NCBI GenBank assembly: GCA_030539595.1
Contig: JAUNXW010000001.1
Coordinates: forward strand, 1-40,314
DNA length: 40,314 nucleotides
Direction of reading: 5' to 3'
Source of the DNA: Methanocorpusculum sp.
GTDB taxonomy: Archaea > Halobacteriota > Methanomicrobia > Methanomicrobiales > Methanocorpusculaceae
Made by a program: the position numbers and the translations under genes. Below are positions 24,364-32,349 of the stretch, piece after piece. The first letter of the stretch is position 1. Every line of letters begins with the position of its first letter. The notes beneath the pieces were generated by a model. It worked only from the letters and a program-made list of their open reading frames with translations. It ran no database searches and was not told where the DNA came from.

Positions 24364-25710
24364 ATGACAACAGACATAGAAGTAATAGCCGTCGGCGGAT
24401 ACAACGAGGTCGGAAGGAACATGACCGCCGTTCGCGTCGGCAAGGAAATCGTAATATTCGATATCGGACTTTATCTTGACCCGATATCAGGAAACAACAG
24501 CGTCGATATGGAAAACATGCACTCTTTGGACTTAATCCAGATGGGCGCAATCCCGGACGACACAGTAATGAACTCTGTGGAAGGAACGGTTAAGGCAATC
24601 GTGTGCACTCACGGACACTTAGACCACATAGGAGCAATTCAAAAACTTGCTCACAGATACAACTGCCCGATTATAGCAACTCCCTACACAACGGAACTTA
24701 TCAAACAACAGATTGAAGGCGAAAGAAAATTCTCCGTCATGAACAAGACTTTTGCGTTAAAGGCAGGAGCAAAATACACAATCTCACAGTATCTGACGCT
24801 TGAATTTGTCAGGGTTCAGCACAGTATCATTGACTCAGCCATAGCGGTTCTTCACACACCCGCAGGCGCTGTCGTTTACGCAAACGATTTCAAATTCGAT
24901 ATGACGCCGGTCATTGGAGAAGCTCCGGATGTTGCACGCCTCAGAGCAATAGGAAAAGAAGGCGTTAAAGTCCTGATTGTGGAATCCCTTAACCTTGATG
25001 ATCGCGGCTATGCCCCAAGCGAACAGGTCGCACGCTTAAGAGTTCGCGACACTCTTATGAGGTGCGAGGACGACAAAAACGCCATTATCGTATCGACGTT
25101 CGCGTCGCAGATTGCAAGAATCAAGACAATCACCGAATGCGCAAGAGAAATTGACAGAATACCGGTTCTTCTCGGACGCAGTATGGAAAGATACAACGGA
25201 ACAGCAGAAATTCTGAAACTCGTTGCTTTCCCGCAGGGAACAAGCATTTACGGAAACCGCAAAACGACCGACAGGATGCTTCGCCGCGTCGCGAAGGAAG
25301 GAAAGGAAAAATTCCTGCTTGTCGCAACCGGTCATCAGGGTGAACCGGGTTCAATGCTTTCGCGTATGGCTCTTGGAGACACACCGTTCAAAATCGAAAA
25401 AGGCGACAAGGTTCTCTTCTCGGCAAACATCATCCCGAACCCGATTAACTTTGCACAGCGTGCGGAAGTCGACAGACTTCTTCTTCGTCAGGGCGCAAGA
25501 ATCTTCGACGGTCTTCACGTAACCGGACACGCATATTACCAAGACCACTATGATTTACTGACCATGCTCAACCCGGAACACATTATTCCGTCGCACGGAC
25601 CTTTCACAATGAAAGGCGGCTACGTAACGCTTGCCTCTGAGTTCGGCTACTCTGTAAACAAGGATATCCACATCCTGCAAAACGGCGACAGGCTCGTTCT
25701 CCCGAAGTGA
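24364..25710 (+). CDS. rnj: Archaeal RNase J (metallo-beta-lactamase / beta-CASP ribonuclease)
   Basis: A 448-residue beta-CASP nuclease. The N-terminal GGYNEVGRN and the metal motif CTHGHLDHIGA (about 81-91) are followed by the later Asp of YANDFKFD. The beta-CASP part shows STFASQIARI, ATGHQGEPGSML and the C-terminal SGH/HxH-like VTGHAYYQDH and IPSHGPF. aRNase J degrades RNA 5' to 3'. It lacks the C-terminal dimerisation domain of bacterial RNase J, as usual for euryarchaea. ATG at 24364 is preferred over an upstream in-frame TTG. It is inside the isoprenoid operon, a placement seen in other methanogens. Confidence 0.93.
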   Translation: MTTDIEVIAVGGYNEVGRNMTAVRVGKEIVIFDIGLYLDPISGNNSVDMENMHSLDLIQMGAIPDDTVMNSVEGTVKAIVCTHGHLDHIGAIQKLAHRYNCPIIATPYTTELIKQQIEGERKFSVMNKTFALKAGAKYTISQYLTLEFVRVQHSIIDSAIAVLHTPAGAVVYANDFKFDMTPVIGEAPDVARLRAIGKEGVKVLIVESLNLDDRGYAPSEQVARLRVRDTLMRCEDDKNAIIVSTFASQIARIKTITECAREIDRIPVLLGRSMERYNGTAEILKLVAFPQGTSIYGNRKTTDRMLRRVAKEGKEKFLLVATGHQGEPGSMLSRMALGDTPFKIEKGDKVLFSANIIPNPINFAQRAEVDRLLLRQGARIFDGLHVTGHAYYQDHYDLLTMLNPEHIIPSHGPFTMKGGYVTLASEFGYSVNKDIHILQNGDRLVLPK

Positions 25711-25714
25711 TAAT

Positions 25715-26683
25715 ATGGATTTACAGGATTATCTGAAAGCCGTTGCCAAAAAAATCGACTTTGAGGCTGATGAATACAGTCTCGCAGTTGATACTACTCT
25801 GCAGAAGGCTTCATCCCACCTTCTTCTTGGCGGCGGAAAAAGACTTCGTCCGGCGCTTCTTCTGCTTTCTGCGGATTCTGTCCGCAAGGGAGCTTCTGAG
25901 GATTTATTCTATGCGGCTGCGGCGCTTGAGTGGACTCATACTTTCACTCTCGTTCACGATGACATTATGGATGATGATTCGCTCAGAAGAGGGATTCCGA
26001 CAGTTCACACAGTGTGGAATCAGTCAACTGCGATTCTTGCGGGAGACGTTTTGTATTCCAAAGCGTTTGAGTATATCTGCCGCGTGAACAATGCTTCCGA
26101 TTCGGCAAAAATCAAGGCTGTTCAGATGCTTGCCCACACCTGCTACGAACTCTGCGATGGTCAGCAGGAGGATATGGAGTTTGAGACGCGCTCAGATGTT
26201 ACTCTTGCGGAGTATCTGGGTATGGTTCGCAGGAAGACGGGCGTTTTGTATGCGGCGGCTGCCGGAATCGGCGCGATTCTTGCAGGCGGAGATATGAAGC
26301 AGGTTTCGGCTCTATACACACTTGGTTTAAACACAGGAATTGCTTTCCAGATTCAGGATGATATTATTGATTTGACTGTTCCATCAGATATTTCCGGTAA
26401 GAATCAGGGGTCAGACCTCAGGGAAAATAAGCAGACGATTATTGCGATTCTCGCACGCGAGGCGGGCGTTGATTTGTCGAAATATAAGAAGGCTGAACTT
26501 TCTAAAGAAGATATTGATGAAGCGGTCGCACTGCTGACTTCGGCAGGCGTTGTGGAAAAGTCTAAAGGTATCTCACAGAAGCTTATCGATGACGCAAAGC
26601 AGGGCTTGTCCGTTATTTCCGACAGCGGTGAGAAGTCTATGATTTTAGATATGGTCGATTATTTTATTAATCGGTCTGTTTAA
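25715..26683 (+). CDS. idsA: Polyprenyl / geranylgeranyl diphosphate synthase
   Basis: Builds C15-C20 prenyl diphosphates for archaeal ether lipids by head-to-tail condensation. The 322-residue all-helical protein has LGGGKRLRPAL (about 38-48), the first Asp-rich motif LVHDDIMDDD (about 79-88), the LAGDVLYSKAFE helix, KTGVLYAA and the second Asp-rich motif QIQDDIIDL (about 212-220). It begins 4 nt after RNase J and ends the isoprenoid operon. Chain length is not certain from sequence alone; GGPP is the usual archaeal product. Confidence 0.95.
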   Translation: MDLQDYLKAVAKKIDFEADEYSLAVDTTLQKASSHLLLGGGKRLRPALLLLSADSVRKGASEDLFYAAAALEWTHTFTLVHDDIMDDDSLRRGIPTVHTVWNQSTAILAGDVLYSKAFEYICRVNNASDSAKIKAVQMLAHTCYELCDGQQEDMEFETRSDVTLAEYLGMVRRKTGVLYAAAAGIGAILAGGDMKQVSALYTLGLNTGIAFQIQDDIIDLTVPSDISGKNQGSDLRENKQTIIAILAREAGVDLSKYKKAELSKEDIDEAVALLTSAGVVEKSKGISQKLIDDAKQGLSVISDSGEKSMILDMVDYFINRSV

Positions 26684-26719
26684 TTTTTTTATAGAGTTAA
26701 ATTAAGTAAACCGCGAACG

Positions 26720-26815
26720 CAAATCATAGATTCGCAAGTGTTTCACTTGCTTGGCTAAGAAACCTAAAGATTTCCGTCTTGCGTATCGGTGTCCCGCTAA
26801 ATAAATTTAAAGTCC
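26720..26815. repeat. Dispersed intergenic hairpin repeat, copy 4
   Basis: The 240-nt gap before the NRAMP-like gene contains CGCAA-TCATAGATTCGC and GCAAGTG-TTTC-CACTTGC-type hairpins. GGCTAAGAAACCTAAAG (26755-26771) continues to TTTCCGTCTT, matching 168-192, followed by GTGTCCCG..AAATAA.TTTAAAG (26789-26812), matching 30189-30212 at 21 of 24 positions. Remaining sequence to 26923 is AT-rich and presumably holds the promoter. Confidence 0.7.
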
Positions 26816-26923
26816 AACAAATTAAAATTTCAAATATATGATTCTGTAATTGAACAGACCTCCTCTGTCCTCGTTATATCTTTAATTAATATCTGATAAA
26901 AGACAATACATAACAAGAAATAA

Positions 26924-28918
26924 ATGAAAGGCAGCCTGTTCTCACTATTCAAACAATGGTTCAAGCGAAACTTCGTTTTCTTCGGTCCAGGACTTCTCCT
27001 TGCAATCACCGCAGCAGGCGAAGCTGGTGTCACCGAAGCAATAGAAATAGGCGCTCACTACGGACTGCTTTTAATTTGGGCAGTAATCATCACACTTATT
27101 TTCAAATATGCATTCACAATAGGAATTGCACGCTACACTCTCTCAACCGGTCAAACTTTTTTCGACGGACTGAATAACCTCCCCGGACCTAAAAACTGGG
27201 GCTCATACTTAATAATAATATCTTACTTTGTAGAGATATTTGCAATAGGCGCAATGCTTATGCTTGCCGCAACCTTCCTTGACTACATAATTCCCGGTGT
27301 TTACTCTATAATTCTGATTGCGGTATTTTTGGCATGTCTTGCCTTCACAATCCTCAGAACAAGAGGATATCACTACTTTGAATACATCATGGCGGGAGTG
27401 GTCGTCATTCTGGCGGTTTTCGTTGTCTACTGCCTCGCAGATTATCCGCTTTCTCTTGAAATGGTTATTGAAGGAATCATTCCAAACATTCCTCACGGCT
27501 CGGAAACTGCGATTCTTGCTATAATCGGAGTTGTTGGTTCGGGTCTCAACCTAATGCTTTACTCTGTCTGGCTCAACGAAAAAACCCGGCGTCACGACGA
27601 TAAATCAAAGGACGTATGCAGTCTCCGCAATGAATCATTCTTCAAAAAATACATCCGTAGCGTTTCAGTCGACGTTCTTATCGGATTTATCTTCGTTGCC
27701 GTAATCACCATAGGATTTATGTTCCTCGGCTATGCAGGGTTTACGGTATCCTTTATGCCGCACGGTTCGGCTTTAAATATTGATATAATCATCACGCAGG
27801 TGATTTATATTTTCAGCACAGTTCCATACGGTGTTTATCTATTCCTCGCGTTCGTTTCGATTATATTCTTCGGGGCTGTTGTCATAGGTCTCGACGCAAG
27901 GTCAAAGGCTCTTTCAACCGTAATAGGACATCTGATTTTAGAACAAAAGCCGTCGGAACACAAAATATTTGATAAAATCACAAGGAAACTGAATCATGAT
28001 AAACTCTATCAGATTGTTCTTTTGTTATTGATGGCTGTAATGGCTGTATCTTTTACTTTCGGAGACCCGATGCTTACAATTCGCTCGATTTCTTCCGTGT
28101 GCGCAATTTTGTTCGGCGTCTTCGGCTTCATTTTAATTTACCTTAACCACAAACTTCCGCAGTATGCACGCGGCGGAAGAATGTGGATGCTGATTATCGG
28201 AATAGGCAGTGTGTTGTCAGTTTACGTTGCGCTGCTTATTGAGTCATCGTTTTTGACGTTCGGCATTCCGCTGATTGAGCATATGCTCGTGATTATGGTT
28301 GTAATTTTTGTATTCACAAAGTCGCAGATGTTCAAAAAACTTATTGCGGGCAAAGCGAATACTTTCGATAAACTCTGGGCTGTGGCGCTGTTTGGTTTGT
28401 TATCTGTTTACGGAGTATTCCGCGGAGTTTCAATGGGCGGAGGTTCGGGTGTTCTTTTCAATTTCGCAGATATAGGTCCGGCAATTGCGGGGCTTGTCGG
28501 AGGTCCTGTTGTCGGAGCTTTAGCCGGTCTCATCGGATGTTTTTACAGATTTACTCTTGGCGGAGATACGGTTATTGCATGTTCTATTGCGATGATTATT
28601 TCGGGTATTTTTGCCGGAGTTTCAATTTATAACTGGAAAGGAAAGATTACTTACATACGGGTGTTCATTCTCGCGCTGCTTACTCAAGGGTTCAATCTTG
28701 TTGTTCTTATGAGTGCCGCCGGTCTTGCCGGAGGGATGACGCCGACTGAGTTGAGCGGTCTTATTACAACAACATTTCTGCCGATGTTTGTCGTAAATAT
28801 CATAGGTCTGTTTATGTTTGTATTTATGACCAACAAATTCGGTGATTTTGTGCCGAATAAAATTGATATCATTGGTTCGATTACCGAAGTGTTAAACAGG
28901 TTCAGGAGGAGGAAATAA
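26924..28918 (+). CDS. NRAMP-like transporter domain fused to LytS-type 5TM receptor domain
   Basis: A 664-residue membrane protein. Residues about 15-440 resemble the NRAMP divalent-metal transporter fold: FFGPGLLLAITAAGEAG in helix 1, repeated helix pattern, and IIGVVGSGLN as the unwound helix-6 region. The canonical helix-1 DPGN is replaced by GEAG and the helix-6 MPH is absent, so ordinary Mn/Fe transport is doubtful. Residues about 482-650 match the 5TM-5TMR_LYT sensor module of LytS/YhcK proteins: NFADIGPAIAGLVGGPVVGA (about 512-531), a following GCFYRFTLGGDT and a second Gly-rich ISGIFAGVS. The 3' end contains the GGAGGAGG site of the next gene, 3 nt away. I infer a transporter-like sensor; the fusion is not one I recognise. 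Confidence 0.8.
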   Translation: MKGSLFSLFKQWFKRNFVFFGPGLLLAITAAGEAGVTEAIEIGAHYGLLLIWAVIITLIFKYAFTIGIARYTLSTGQTFFDGLNNLPGPKNWGSYLIIISYFVEIFAIGAMLMLAATFLDYIIPGVYSIILIAVFLACLAFTILRTRGYHYFEYIMAGVVVILAVFVVYCLADYPLSLEMVIEGIIPNIPHGSETAILAIIGVVGSGLNLMLYSVWLNEKTRRHDDKSKDVCSLRNESFFKKYIRSVSVDVLIGFIFVAVITIGFMFLGYAGFTVSFMPHGSALNIDIIITQVIYIFSTVPYGVYLFLAFVSIIFFGAVVIGLDARSKALSTVIGHLILEQKPSEHKIFDKITRKLNHDKLYQIVLLLLMAVMAVSFTFGDPMLTIRSISSVCAILFGVFGFILIYLNHKLPQYARGGRMWMLIIGIGSVLSVYVALLIESSFLTFGIPLIEHMLVIMVVIFVFTKSQMFKKLIAGKANTFDKLWAVALFGLLSVYGVFRGVSMGGGSGVLFNFADIGPAIAGLVGGPVVGALAGLIGCFYRFTLGGDTVIACSIAMIISGIFAGVSIYNWKGKITYIRVFILALLTQGFNLVVLMSAAGLAGGMTPTELSGLITTTFLPMFVVNIIGLFMFVFMTNKFGDFVPNKIDIIGSITEVLNRFRRRK

Positions 28919-28921
28919 ATT

Positions 28922-30133
28922 ATGTCGGGACACGGACATGTTGAAAGATCCAAAAATTATTTGAGAGTTACGATTGTGTGCGCGATGATTACTGTTGTGA
29001 TGCTGATTATTGCGCTTCATCCGTATGGGGTTATTCCATCGGGCAATGAGACAAATACCATAGATATTGCGGTTCTTATGCCATTTACCGGAGAGCAAAG
29101 CGAGTTCGGTATTGCGTATTCACGCGGTGTGGCGCTTGCGGCTCAGGAGATTAATGAAAACGGCGGTATCAACGGTGAAAGAGTTGATGTGGAGTACTAT
29201 GATTACGAAGGGGATTTGACTAAGGTCAAGATGAAATTTTTCGATATTTTTGATACGAAAGTGAATACGATTATAGGCCCTCTTACAAGTTCTGAAACTC
29301 TTGAGATTGCTCCTTATGCGGAGATGTTTGAGGTTGTGCTTATTTCTCCGTCGGCAACGTCGGAAGGGCTTTCAGAGTATTCGGGTTATTTCTACAGAAC
29401 TGTTCCGTCCGATGCATATCTTGGAATCGGTGTTGCGAAGATTCTTGGAAACAGGGAGGATGTTTCTAAGATTATGGTGATTTATACGTCCGGGTCATAC
29501 GGTGTAGGGCTCAAAGACGGGCTTAAAGATGAGATTAATGCGTCTTTTCCTGAAAAAACTGTGGTGAGCGAGTTTGAGATTCCCGAAGGCGATGATGCCG
29601 ATGTTGAGGCTATTGTATCCGAAATGAAGTCTAAGGATGCGGACGGTGTATTTATTGTTGTAAGTTCTCCGTCGCAGCTGGTTTCTATTCTAAAGGGTGC
29701 AAGAGATGCGGGACTTTCGCCTCTGTGGATTGGAACGGATAATTCGGTGACGACGGAAATTAATGAGCTCGGTGATTATGCAAACGGGTTTATGGCGTGC
29801 CTTCCGTCTCAGATTTCTACAGACCCGATGTTTGAGTCAAGGTTTTACGAGAAGTTCAGTACAAAAGACGGTCTTGCGAATGCAATTTACGGATATGATA
29901 CTCTTAAGATTGTTCTTCAGTCTATTGAGAGCCGCGGTAAGAACAGTGAGGATATTAAAGACGGGCTTGATAATATCAGATATGTTGGTTTAACCGGAGC
30001 AATTAAGTTTGATTCAATGGGAGACAGATATCCGTCTTACGATGTGATGGAGTATAGAGACGGAGAGTGGACGGCGCTTAAATGGAGTAAGATGCTCGAT
30101 TTCAGCGGAACGGATACCGGTCATCACGAGTAA
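28922..30133 (+). CDS. Membrane-tethered periplasmic-binding protein (Leu/Ile/Val-type, Peripl_BP_6)
   Basis: A 403-residue extracytoplasmic binding protein. An N-terminal transmembrane anchor (about 15-34) precedes a type I periplasmic-binding fold: IAVLMPFTGEQSEFG (about 50-64), EINENGGINGE, IIGPLTSSET, VVLISPSATSEGLS, the hinge YTSGSYGVG and a late GYDTLKI. There is no lipobox, so it is helix-anchored. Such proteins normally feed LivHMGF ABC transporters, but none is present. Instead the gene is coupled (3-nt gap, strong GGAGGAGG) to the NRAMP/LytS fusion, which suggests ligand sensing or hand-over to that protein. An oligo-T stretch after the stop (about 30169-30177) may end transcription. 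Confidence 0.88.
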   Translation: MSGHGHVERSKNYLRVTIVCAMITVVMLIIALHPYGVIPSGNETNTIDIAVLMPFTGEQSEFGIAYSRGVALAAQEINENGGINGERVDVEYYDYEGDLTKVKMKFFDIFDTKVNTIIGPLTSSETLEIAPYAEMFEVVLISPSATSEGLSEYSGYFYRTVPSDAYLGIGVAKILGNREDVSKIMVIYTSGSYGVGLKDGLKDEINASFPEKTVVSEFEIPEGDDADVEAIVSEMKSKDADGVFIVVSSPSQLVSILKGARDAGLSPLWIGTDNSVTTEINELGDYANGFMACLPSQISTDPMFESRFYEKFSTKDGLANAIYGYDTLKIVLQSIESRGKNSEDIKDGLDNIRYVGLTGAIKFDSMGDRYPSYDVMEYRDGEWTALKWSKMLDFSGTDTGHHE

Positions 30134-30188
30134 ATTGGGTTGTCGGAGCTATTCAATAAGGGGATTCATTTTTTTTTATTTTGCGACT

Positions 30189-30292
30189 GTGTCCCGTGAA
30201 ATAATTTTAAAGCCCTGATAAAGCGCAGCCGCGTAAGTCCTATATTAATTTGAAATAGTAATTTGTTGGTCTTCAAGATTATTTGGCGAGAC
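30189..30292. repeat. Shared intergenic modules (second repeat type)
   Basis: Two modules recur elsewhere. GTGTCCCG..AAATAA.TTTAAAG at 30189-30212 matches 26789-26812. GTTGGTCTTCAAGATTATTT continuing to GGCGAGAC at 30265-30292 is the reverse complement of 20498-20525. CCGCGTAAGTCCTAT between them resembles CCGCGTAACTCCTAT near 20565. They are part of the 402-nt gene-free gap before the aromatic operon. Confidence 0.55.
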
Positions 30293-30333
30293 AACAAAAA
30301 ATACAAAATTTAGAGGAACAACAATCTCAACAT

Positions 30334-30472
30334 CAAATCTTGTCCAACAGATTCATATAACGATTCAAATACTTATGGTTTTCTCGCAAGCCTAATGTCT
30401 TGCTCAGCTAAAGATGCTAAAACATCTCGCCTCAGCTGAGAAACCTAAAGGTTTCTCCTATTGGACAAGCTC
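30334..30472. repeat. Dispersed intergenic hairpin-array repeat, copy 5
   Basis: Begins with AAATCTTGTCCAACAGATTC (matching 10421 onward), then an array matching the window start: 30383-30440 versus 83-140 with four differences. It continues with GAAACC-TAAA-GGTTTC, and ends CCTATTGGACAAGC, an inverted copy of the GTCCAA edge. One arm change (GCATC to ACATC) weakens the GATGC hairpin in this copy. Confidence 0.75.
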
Positions 30473-30515
30473 ATAATCTATAAGTTTCAATAACAACAAA
30501 CTTGATATCGTCACC

Positions 30516-30532
30516 GTGCTAACATATAGCAC
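30516..30532. promoter_or_regulatory. Palindrome immediately before the aromatic operon
   Basis: GTGCTA-ACATA-TAGCAC is a perfect 6-bp inverted repeat with a 5-nt centre, ending 3 nt before the first ATG at 30536. It could be an operator for an aromatic-amino-acid regulator or an RNA hairpin limiting initiation, as no ribosome-binding site is visible. It does not resemble the TGTACA TrpY box. Confidence 0.45.
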
Positions 30533-30535
30533 AGT

Positions 30536-31327
30536 ATGTTTGGAAAACAAATACGTATGGAGCGTATTGTCGACCGAAACTCTAAACGAGTTGTTGTGGT
30601 TCCGTTAGATCACGGTATCTCAATGGGACCAATCCCGGGCTTAATCGACATGCGTACAACCATCAACAAAATTGCAGAAGGCGGTGCGACAGCCGTTTTA
30701 ATGCACAAAGGAATGGTACCTTTCGGTCACAGAAATTCAGGAAAAGACATCGGGCTTATAGTTCACTTATCCGCGGGAACGGGGCTCGGCGGCGACCCGA
30801 ACTCCAAAGTCATCGTCACAACAGTTGAAGAAGCCCTGACACTCGGAGCCGACGCTGTTTCCATTCACATAAATATAGGCGCGGACACCGAACCTCAAAT
30901 GATTCAAAACGCAGGTGAAATCTCAAGAAAATGTCAGCAGTGGGGTATGCCGCTCCTTGCAATGGTTTATCCCCGCGGAACAAATATCAAAAATCCCTTC
31001 GACGTCGACGCACTCAAAACCTGCGCAAGAGTTGCTGCAGAACTCGGAGCAGACTTGGTTAAAACAAGCTACACCGGAGACATCGACACTTTCCGCGAAG
31101 TAACCCAAGGTGCGCAGATACCTGTATTAATTGCCGGCGGACCAAAAATGAATACCGACCTTGAACTTCTGACTATGGTCAGAGATTCGCTTGACGCGGG
31201 CGGCTGCGGAGTATCCATTGGAAGAAACATCTTCCAGCACAAAGACATAGTCGGCGTTACAAAAGCCGTTTCCGATATAGTTCTTCACGACGCCTCGGTA
31301 GAAGACGCGCTGAAACATATAAAATGA
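30536..31327 (+). CDS. aroA': 2-amino-3,7-dideoxy-D-threo-hept-6-ulosonate synthase
   Basis: First committed enzyme of the archaeal aromatic pathway: condenses aspartate semialdehyde with a 6-deoxy-ketohexose phosphate to give ADH, replacing DAHP synthase. The 263-residue class I aldolase-like barrel shows VVVPLDHGISMGP (about 20-32), ADAVSIHINIG (about 103-113), PLLAMVYPRG, the Schiff-base Lys in DLVKTSY (about 178-184), VLIAGGPK and GVSIGRNIFQH. It is the first of seven genes in pathway order and overlaps the next by 4 nt. Confidence 0.95.
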   Translation: MFGKQIRMERIVDRNSKRVVVVPLDHGISMGPIPGLIDMRTTINKIAEGGATAVLMHKGMVPFGHRNSGKDIGLIVHLSAGTGLGGDPNSKVIVTTVEEALTLGADAVSIHINIGADTEPQMIQNAGEISRKCQQWGMPLLAMVYPRGTNIKNPFDVDALKTCARVAAELGADLVKTSYTGDIDTFREVTQGAQIPVLIAGGPKMNTDLELLTMVRDSLDAGGCGVSIGRNIFQHKDIVGVTKAVSDIVLHDASVEDALKHIK

Positions 31328-32349
31328 CAATATATCCGAAAATAATTATCCGTGCGGACGCACCTAAATCCTACGACGAGCGAAAACAGACAGTCGAAGC
31401 GGCGCTTGAAGCCGGATACAATACAATAATTATAAGAGCCGAAGACGAGGCTCTCAAACACCTCGGACGATATACGGCACTGGTAAAAAAAGGAGATGAA
31501 CTCTTTTCGGGCGAAACAAAAGAAGGCGTACTCTTAAAACTCAGCGGCTCAGCGGACATGGATAAAGCATACGCGGTAAAGCTCCCGCTGCTGATTGTTG
31601 AGCCTTCCGACTGGAAGATAATTCCGCTTGAAAATCTTATCTCGCGGTTTCAAAATACAGAGACCAAAATATATGCCTGCGTAAAAACACTCACCGAAGC
31701 TGAACTTGCACTTAAAACAATGGAAGTTGGATGCAGCGGAGTTGTAATTGACGCAGGCGCAGCCGAACTTTCGGAATTTTCAAAACTTGCCGATGAGGAT
31801 TTCCCCGAAATCAAACTTGATGAGGCTGAGGTTATAAAAATTACGCCGCTTACTCTTGGAGACCGTGTCTGCATCGACACCTGCTCGTTGATGGATGAAG
31901 GCGACGGAATGTTAATCGGCTCGCAGTCTTCGGGATTATTTTTGGTCTGTTCGGAGAGTTTCAAAAGCGAATACGTTAACGCCCGCCCTTTCAGAGTAAA
32001 TGCGGGGGCTGTTCACTCGTATATAATGTGTCCGAACGGCACAACAAAATATCTCTCTGAAATAAGCGCAGGCTCAGAAATTCTTGTCAGAAATTCCGAC
32101 GGCAGCCTGCGCAGCGTAAGCACAGGCAGAGTAAAAATTGAGGTCAGACCTATGCTTCTTATCGAAGCGGAATCAGGCGGTAAAAAATATTCGGTTGTGC
32201 TGCAGAACGCAGAAACAATCCGCCTTAAAACCCCAAACGGTGCAAAATCTGTCTCAGATTTATCTGTCGGAGACAAAGTTTTCATAAGGCTTGAAGCGGG
32301 CGGACGCCACTTCGGGCACGCAATGCAGGAAAGTATAACCGAAAAATGA
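31324..32349 (+). CDS. aroB': 3-dehydroquinate synthase II
   Basis: NAD-dependent oxidative deamination and cyclisation of ADH to 3-dehydroquinate, the second archaeal-specific step. The 341-residue protein shows the family's DRVCIDTCSLMDEGDGMLIGS segment in part (DRVCIDTCS and EGDGMLIGSQSSGLFLV, about 180-205), PFRVNAGAVHSYI (about 220-232) and RPMLLIEAE. The N-terminal half is more divergent, as is common in this family. ATGA overlaps join it to both neighbours. Confidence 0.94.
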   Translation: MTIYPKIIIRADAPKSYDERKQTVEAALEAGYNTIIIRAEDEALKHLGRYTALVKKGDELFSGETKEGVLLKLSGSADMDKAYAVKLPLLIVEPSDWKIIPLENLISRFQNTETKIYACVKTLTEAELALKTMEVGCSGVVIDAGAAELSEFSKLADEDFPEIKLDEAEVIKITPLTLGDRVCIDTCSLMDEGDGMLIGSQSSGLFLVCSESFKSEYVNARPFRVNAGAVHSYIMCPNGTTKYLSEISAGSEILVRNSDGSLRSVSTGRVKIEVRPMLLIEAESGGKKYSVVLQNAETIRLKTPNGAKSVSDLSVGDKVFIRLEAGGRHFGHAMQESITEK

